From Tomocerus qinae (lineage: Eukaryota > Arthropoda > Collembola > Entomobryomorpha > Tomoceridae): a stretch of DNA of 64,000 nucleotides. A model generated the notes under the pieces. That model did no database searches, was not told where the DNA came from, and saw nothing but the letters and a program-made list of their open reading frames with translations. This document shows positions 55,947 through 64,000 of the stretch, piece by piece. Within the stretch, counting starts at the first letter, position 1. Every line of letters starts with the position of its first letter. The translations under genes were made by a program, and so were the position numbers. Where the stretch lies: NCBI GenBank assembly GCA_020055645.1, contig CM034546.1, forward strand, positions 33,418,001 to 33,482,000, in the 5' to 3' direction.

Positions 55947-58900
55947 TCCCTTTAGGTCTATAGATATAAGAACCTTTAATTTCAGACTTTGAACTCTCTC
56001 CGTGTTTGCAATTGAAAGTTACAAACTGTTAAGTCCAAATAAATCTAAAATTTTAAGTTCCGGTGAAATTTATTGGAATAGAAAAGTACTGCTTTGAATT
56101 TTGACATTGCAATTTGAGTCTTTAGATATAGGAACGCTTAATTTCAGATTTTGAACTCTCTACGAGATTGCAATTGAAAGTTACAAACTGTTAAGTCCAA
56201 ATAAATCTAAAATTTTAAGTTCCGGTGAAAGTCATCGGAATAGAAAAGTACTGCTTTCATTTTTAACATTGCCCTTTAGGTCTATAGATATAAGAACGTT
56301 TAACTACAGATTTTGAACTCTCTCCGTGTTTGTAATTGAAAGTTACAAACTGTTAAGTCCAAATAAATCTAAAATCTAGGATTTTAAGTTCCGGTGAAAG
56401 TCATTGGAATGGAAAAGTATTGCTTTCATTTTTGACATTACCATTTGAGTCTTTTGATATAGAAACGTTTAATTACTGATTTTAAACTCTCTACGAGATT
56501 GCAATTGAAAGTTATTAAGTGTTTAGTACAAATAAATCTAAAATTTTAAGTTATGGTGAAAGTCATCGGATTGGAAAAGTTCTGCTTTCATTTTTGACTT
56601 TGCAATTTGAGTCTTTAGATAAAGGAACGTTTAATTTCAGATTTGGAACTCTTTTCGAGTTTGCAATTGAAAGTTATTAAGTGTTAAGTGCAAATAAATC
56701 TAAAATTTTAAGTTCCGGTGAAAGTCATTGGAATTGAAAAATTCTGCTTTCATTTTTAACATTTGTCTTTAGGTCTATAGATATAAGAACGTTTAACTAC
56801 AGATTTTGAACTCTCTCCGTGTTTGCAATTGAAAGTTACAAACTGTTAAGTCCAAATAAATCTAAAATTTTAAGTTCCGGTGAAAGTCATCAGAATCGAA
56901 AAGTACTGCTTTGAATTTTGACATTGCAATTTGAGTCTTTAGATATAGTAACGCTTAATTTCAGATTTTGAACTCTCTACGAGATTGCAATTGAAAGTTA
57001 CAAACTGTTTAGTACAAATAAATCTAAAATTTTAAGTTCTGGTGAAAGTCATCGGATTGGAAAAAATCTACTTTCATTTTTGACATTGCCCTATAGGTCT
57101 TTAGATATAGGAACTTCAGATTTTGAACTCCCTTCGAGTTTGCAATTGAAAATTATTAAGTGTTAAGTACAAATAAATCTAGGATTTTAAGTTCCGGTGA
57201 AAGTCATTGGAATGGAAAAGTATTGCTTTCATTTTTGACATTACCATTTGAGTCTTTTGATATAGAAACGTTTATTTACTGATTTTAAACTCTCTACGAG
57301 ATTGCAATTGAAAGTTATTAAGTGTTTAGTACAAATAAATCTAAAATTTTAAGTTATGGTGAAAGTCATCGGATTGGAAAAGTTTTGCTTTCATTTTTGA
57401 CTTTGCAATTTGAGTCTTTAGATAAAGGAACGTTTAACTTCAGATTTTGAACTCCCTTCGAGTTTGCAATTGAAAATTATTAAGTGTTAAGTACAAATAA
57501 ATCTAGGATTTTAAGTTCCGGTGAAAGTCATTGGAATGGAAAAGTATTGCTTTCATTTTTGACATTACCATTTGAGTCTTTTGATATAGAAACGTTTAAT
57601 TACTGATTTTAAACTCTCTACGAGATTGCAATTGAAAGTTATTAAGTGTTTAGTACAAATAAATCTAAAATTTTAAGTTATGGTGAAAGTCATCGGATTG
57701 GAAAAGTTCTGCTTTCATTTTTGACTTTGCAATTTGAGTCTTTAGATAAAGGAACGTTTAATTTCAGATTTGGAACTCTTTTCGAGTTTGCAATTGAAAG
57801 TTATTAACTGTTAAGTGCAAATAAATCTAAAATTTTAAGTTCCGGTGAAAGTCATTGGAATTGAAAAATTCTGCTTTCATTTTTAACATTTGTCTTTAGG
57901 TCTATAGATATAAGAACGTTTAACTACAGATTTTGAACTCTCTCCGTGTTTGCAATTGAAAGTTACAAACTGTTAAGTCCAAATAAATCTAAAATTTTAA
58001 GTTCCGGTGAAATTTATTGGAATAGAAAAGTACTGCTTTGAATTTTGACATTGCAATTTGAGTCTTTAGATATAGGAACGCTTAATTTCAGATTTTGAAC
58101 TCTCTACGAGATTGCAATTGAAAGTTATTAAGTGTTTAGTACAAATAAATCTAAAATTTTAAGTTCTGGTGAAAGTCATCGGATTGGAAAAAATCTACTT
58201 TCATTTTTGACATTGCCCTATAGGTCTTTAGATATAGGAACGTTTAACTTCAGATTTTGAACTCCCTTCGAGTTTGCAATTGAAAATTATTAAGTGTTAA
58301 GTACAAATAAATCTAGGATTTTAAGTTCCGGTGAAAGTCATTGGAATGGAAAAGTATTGCTTTCATTTTTGACATTACCATTTGAGTCTTTTGATATAGA
58401 AACGTTTAATTACTGATTTTAAACTCTCTACGAGATTGCAATTGAAAGTTATTAAGTGTTTAGTACAAATAAATCTAAAATTTTAAGTTATGGTGAAAGT
58501 CATCGGATTGGAAAAGTTCTGCTTTCATTTTTGACTTTGCAATTTGAGTCTTTAGATAAAGGAACGTTTAATTTCAGATTTGGAACTCTTTTCGAGTTTG
58601 CAATTGAAAGTTATTAACTGTTAAGTGCAAATAAATCTAAAATTTTAAGTTCCGGTGAAAGTCATTGGAATTGAAAAATTCTGCTTTCATTTTTAACATT
58701 TGTCTTTAGGTCTATAGATATAAGAACGTTTAACTACAGATTTTGAACTCTCTCCGTGTTTGCAATTGAAAGTTACAAACTGTTAAGTCCAAATAAATCT
58801 AAAATTTTAAGTTCCGGTGAAATTTATTGAAATCGAAAATTACTGCTTTGAATTTTGACATTGCAATTTGAGTCTTTAGATATAGGAACGCTTAATTTCA

Positions 58901-61900
58901 GATTTTGAACTCTCTACGAGATTGCAATTGAAAGTTATTAAGTGTTTAGTACAAATAAATCTAAAATTTTAAGTTCTGGTGAAAGTCATCGGATTGGAAA
59001 AAATTTACTTTCATTTTTGACATTGCCCTATAGGTCTTTAGATATAAGAACGTTTAACTTCAGATTTTGAACTCCCTTCGAGTTTGCAATTGAAAATTAT
59101 TAAGTGTTAAGTACAAATAAATCTAGGATTTTAAGTTCCGGTGAAAGTCATTGGAATGGAAAAGTATTGCTTTCATTTTTGACATTACCATTTGAGTCTT
59201 TTGATATAGAAACGTTTAATTACTGATTTCAAACTCTCTACGAGATTGCAATTGAAAGTTATTAAGTGTTTAGTACAAATAAATCTAAAATTTTAAGTTA
59301 TGGTGAAAGTCATCGGATTGGAAAAGTTTTGCTTTCATTTTTGACTTTGCAATTTGAGTCTTTAGATAAAGGAACGTTTAACTTCAGATTTTGAACTCCC
59401 TTCGAGTTTGCAATTGAAAATTATTAAGTGTTAAGTTCAAATAAATCTAGGATTTAAAGTTCCGGTGAAAGTCATTAGAATGGAAAAGTATTGCTTTCAT
59501 TTTTGACATTACCATTTGAGTCTTTTGATATAGAAACGTTTAATTACTGATTTTAAACTCTCTACGAGATTGCAATTGAAAGTTATTAAGTGTTTAGTAC
59601 AAATAAATCTAAAATTTTAAGTTATGGTGAAAGTCATCGGATTGGAAAAGTTCTGCTTTCATTTTTGACTTTGCAATTTGAGTCTTTAGATAAAGGAACG
59701 TTTAATTTCAGATTTGGAACTCTTTTCGAGATTGCAATTGAAAGTTACAAACTGTTTAGTACAAATAAATCTAAAATTTTAAGTTCTGGTGAAAGTCATC
59801 GGATTGGAAAAAATTTACTTTCATTTTTGACATTGCCCTATAGGTCTTTAGATATAGGAACGTTTAACTTCAGATTTTGAACTCCCTTCGAGTTTGCAAT
59901 TGAAAATTATTAAGTGTTAAGTACAAATAAATCTAGGATTTTAAGTTCCGGTGAAAGTCATTGGAATGGAAAAGTATTGCTTTCATTTTTGACATTACCA
60001 TTTGAGTCTTTTGATATAGAAACGTTTAATTACTGATTTTAAACTCTCTACGAGATTGCAATTGAAAGTTATTAAGTGTTTAGTACAAATAAATCTAAAA
60101 TTTTAAGTTATGGTGAAAGTCATCGGATTGGAAAAGTTTTGCTTTCATTTTTGACTTTGCAATTTGAGTCTTTAGATAAAGGAACGTTTAACTTCAGATT
60201 TTGAACTCCCTTCGAGTTTGCAATTGAAAATTATTAAGTGTTAAGTACAAATAAATCTAGGATTTAAAGTTCCGGTGAAAGTCATTGGAAAGGAAAAGTA
60301 TTGCTTTCATTTTTGACATTACCATTTGAGTCTTTTGATATAGAAACGTTTAATTACTGATTTTAAACTCTCTACGAGATTGCAATTGAAAGTTATTAAG
60401 TGTTTAGTACAAATAAATCTAAAATTTTAAGTTATGGTGAAAGTCATCGGATTGGAAAAGTTCTGCTTTCATTTTTGACTTTGCAATTTGAGTCTTTAGA
60501 TAAAGGAACGTTTAATTTCAGATTTGGAACTCTTTTCGAGTTTGCAATTGAAAGTTATTAAGTGTTAAGTGCAAATAAATCTAAAATTTTAAGTTCCGGT
60601 GAAAGTCATTGGAATTGAAAAATTCTGCTTTCATTTTTAACATTTGTCTTTAGGTCTATAGATATAAGAACGTTTAACTACAGATTTTGAACTCTCTCCG
60701 TGTTTGCAATTGAAAGTTACAAACTGTTAAGTCCAAATAAATCTAAAATTTTAAGTTCCGGTGAAATTTATTGGAATAGAAAAGTACTGCTTTGAATTTT
60801 GACATTGCAATTCGAGTCTTTAGATATAGGAACGCTTAATTTCAGATTTTGAACTCTCTACGAGATTGCAATTGAAAGTTATTAAGTGTTTAGTACAAAT
60901 AAATCTAAAATTTTAAGTTCTGGTGAAAGTCATCGGATTGGAAAAAATTTACTTTCATTTTTGACATTGCCCTATAGGTCTTTAGATATAGGAACTTCAG
61001 ATTTTGAACTCCCTTCGAGTTTGCAATTGAAAATTATTAAGTGTTAAGTACAAATAAATCTAGGATTTTAAGTTCCGGTGAAAGTCATTGGAATGGAAAA
61101 GTATTGCTTTCATTTTTGACATTACCATTTGAGTCTTTTGATATAGAAACGTTTAATTACTGATTTTAAACTCTCTACGAGATTGCAATTGAAAGTTATT
61201 AAGTGTTTAGTACAAAAATAAATCTAAAATTTTAAGTTATGGTGAAAGTCATCGGATTGGAAAAGTTCTGCTTTCATTTTTGACTTTGCAATTTGAGTCT
61301 TTAGATAAAGGAACGTTTAATTTCAGATTTGGAACTCTTTTCGAGTTTGCAATTGAAAGTTATTAACTGTTAAGTGCAAATAAATCTAAAATTTTAAGTT
61401 CCGGTGAAAGTCATTGGAATTGAAAAATTCTGCTTTCATTTTTAACATTTGTCTTTAGGTCTATAGATATAAGAACGTTTAACTACAGATTTTGAACTCT
61501 CTCCGTGTTTGCAATTGAAAGTTACAAACTGTTAAGTCCAAATAAATCTAAAATTTTAAGTTCCGGTGAAATTTATTGAAATCGAAAATTACTGCTTTGA
61601 ATTTTGACATTGCAATTTGAGTCTTTAGATATAGGAACGCTTAATTTCAGATTTTGAACTCTCTACGAGATTGCAATTGAAAGTTATTAAGTGTTTAGTA
61701 CAAATAAATCTAAAATTTTAAGTTCTGGTGAAAGTCATCGGATTGGAAAAAATTTACTTTCATTTTTGACATTGCCCTATAGGTCTTTAGATATAGGAAC
61801 GTTTAACTTCAGATTTTGAACTCCCTTCGAGTTTGCAATTGAAAATTATTAAGTGTTAAGTACAAATAAATCTAGGATTTTAAGTTCCGGTGAAAGTCAT

Positions 61901-64000
61901 TGGAATGGAAAAGTATTGCTTTCATTTTTGACATTACCATTTGAGTCTTTTGATATAGAAACGTTTAATTACTGATTTCAAACTCTCTACGAGATTGCAA
62001 TTGAAAGTTATTAAGTGTTTAGTACAAATAAATCTAAAATTTTAAGTTATGGTGAAAGTCATCGGATTGGAAAAGTTTTGCTTTCATTTTTGACTTTGCA
62101 ATTTGAGTCTTTAGATAAAGGAACGTTTAACTTCAGATTTTGAACTCCCTTCGAGTTTGCAATTGAAAATTATTAAGTGTTAAGTACAAATAAATCTAGG
62201 ATTTAAAGTTCCGGTGAAAGTCATTAGAATGGAAAAGTATTGCTTTCATTTTTGACATTACCATTTGAGTCTTTTGATATAGAAACGTTTAATTACTGAT
62301 TTTAAACTCTCTACGAGATTGCAATTGAAAGTTATTAAGTGTTTAGTACAAATAAATCTAAAATTTTAAGTTATGGTGAAAGTCATCGGATTGGAAAAGT
62401 TCTGCTTTCATTTTTGACTTTGCAATTTGAGTCTTTAGATAAAGGAACGTTTAATTTCAGATTTGGAACTCTTTTCGAGTTTGCAATTGAAAGTTATTAA
62501 GTGTTAAGTGCAAATAAATCTAAAATTTTAAGTTCCGGTGAAAGTCATTGGAATTGAAAAATTCTGCTTTCATTTTTAACATTTGTCTTTAGGTCTATAG
62601 ATATAAGAACGTTTAACTACAGATTTTGAACTCTCTCCGTGTTTGCAATTGAAAGTTACAAACTGTTAAGTCCAAATAAATCTAAAATTTTAAGTTCCGG
62701 TGAAATTTATTGGAATAGAAAAGTACTGCTTTGAATTTTGACATTGCAATTCGAGTCTTTAGATATAGGAACGCTTAATTTCAGATTTTGAACTCTCTAC
62801 GAGATTGCAATTGAAAGTTATTAAGTGTTTAGTACAAATAAATCTAAAATTTTAAGTTCTGGTGAAAGTCATCGGATTGGAAAAAATTTACTTTCATTTT
62901 TGACATTGCCCTATAGGTCTTTAGATATAGGAACGTTTAACTTCAGATTTTGAACTCCCTTCGAGTTTGCAATTGAAAATTATTAAGTGTTAAGTACAAA
63001 TAAATCTAGGATTTTAAGTTCCGGTGAAAGTCATTGGAATGGAAAAGTATTGCTTTCATTTTTGACATTACCATTTGAGTCTTTTGATATAGAAACGTTT
63101 ATTTACTGATTTTAAACTCTCTACGAGATTGCAATTGAAAGTTATTAAGTGTTTAGTACAAATAAATCTAAAATTTTAAGTTATGGTGAAAGTCATCGGA
63201 TTGGAAAAGTTTTGCTTTCATTTTTGACTTTGCAATTTGAGTCTTTAGATAAAGGAACGTTTAACTTCAGATTTTGAACTCCCTTCGAGTTTGCAATTGA
63301 AAATTATTAAGTGTTAAGTACAAATAAATCTAGGATTTAAAGTTCCGGTGAAAGTCATTGGAAAGGAAAAGTATTGCTTTCATTTTTGACATTACCATTT
63401 GAGTCTTTTGATATAGAAACGTTTAATTACTGATTTTAAACTCTCTACGAGATTGCAATTGAAAGTTATTAAGTGTTTAGTACAAATAAATCTAAAATTT
63501 TAAGTTCTGGTGAAAGTCATCGGATTGGAAAAGTTCTGCTTTCATTTTTGACTTTGCAATTTGAGTCTTTAGATAAAGGAACGTTTAATTTCAGATTTGG
63601 AACTCTTTTCGAGTTTGCAATTGAAAGTTATTAAGTGTTAAGTGCAAATAAATCTAAAATTTTAAGTTCCGGTGAAAGTCATTGGAATTGAAAAATTCTG
63701 CTTTCATTTTTAACATTTGTCTTTAGGTCTATAGATATAAGAACGTTTAACTACAGATTTTGAACTCTCTCCGTGTTTGCAATTGAAAGTTACAAACTGT
63801 TAAGTCCAAATAAATCTAAAATTTTAAGTTCCGGTGAAATTTATTGGAATAGAAAAGTACTGCTTTGAATTTTGACATTGCAATTCGAGTCTTTAGATAT
63901 AGGAACGCTTAATTTCAGATTTTGAACTCTCTACGAGATTGCAATTGAAAGTTACAAACTGTTTAGTACAAATAAATCTAAAATTTTAAGTTCTGGTGAA
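55947..64000. repeat. ~162-bp satellite array with higher-order repeats
   Basis: About 50 head-to-tail monomers of roughly 162 bp, running off the window. Each contains GCAATTGAAA and AAATAAATCTA. Five monomer types can be told apart by diagnostic phrases (CTCTCCGTGTTTG; CTCTACGAGATTG with GTTCTGG; CCCTTCGAGTTTG; TACTGATTTTAAAC with GTTATGG; GATTTGGAACTCTTTTCG). They recur in fixed order, giving 5-monomer units of 805-810 bp and 7-monomer units of 1127-1134 bp. ORFs inside are accidental. It is a candidate centromeric or pericentromeric satellite. Confidence 0.97.

Noticed and set aside
59590-59880. 96-codon ORF in the satellite
   Set aside because: It is the satellite monomer read in one frame; stops appear in sister monomers.
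55947-64000. CRISPR-like array
   Set aside because: The repeats are whole about 162-bp monomers without unique spacers; this is eukaryotic satellite DNA.

Overview
This window is AT-rich animal DNA, most likely arthropod. The evidence is split genes with short introns (67-83 nt), secreted C-type-lectin-like (CTLD) and CUB-domain proteins including the arthropod-style Cys motif GTCASGFGVCC, Ty3/gypsy retroelements, many small inverted-repeat elements with target-site duplications, and a long satellite. A springtail or another hexapod fits, but species cannot be read from the sequence. No bacterial-type operons, CRISPR arrays or rRNA were seen.

Layout. (1) 1-13 kb: three minus-strand genes, reconstructed by splice sites and reading phase: a complete single-CTLD secreted protein (1029-2213), a CUB-domain gene (2805-4086) and a second CUB-domain gene (8245-13035). 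Small transposons sit in their introns. (2) 13-28 kb: no convincing gene. It holds a GC-rich palindrome cluster, several hAT-like non-autonomous elements (8-bp target duplications), nested insertions, a 20-bp minisatellite and tRNA-like fragments. (3) 28-33 kb: a paralogue of the first CTLD gene with a frame problem at the end of exon 2. (4) 36-50.5 kb: a tandem two-CTLD gene whose last intron carries an 11.1-kb Ty3/gypsy element (37365-48465). Its two 413-bp LTRs differ at about one base, so it is young. It has a frame-broken gag, an Asn-rich ORF, a 1725-aa pol and, where env would lie, an ORF encoding a zinc-knuckle/zinc-ribbon protein. Another intron of the same gene carries an almost perfect inverted repeat with 172-bp arms. 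(5) 50.7-56 kb: a truncated second gypsy element fused to a duplicate of a 2.4-kb segment from 6.9-9.3 kb, including one CUB exon that is broken in this copy. (6) 55.9 kb to the window end: a satellite of about 162-bp monomers in higher-order units of 5 and 7 monomers.

All host genes found are on the minus strand and encode secreted, probably extracellular carbohydrate- or protein-binding domains. The right end runs into satellite heterochromatin, and repeat density rises toward it. All gene models come from reading splice sites and phase by eye. Transcript evidence would be needed to confirm first exons and the exons flagged as doubtful.
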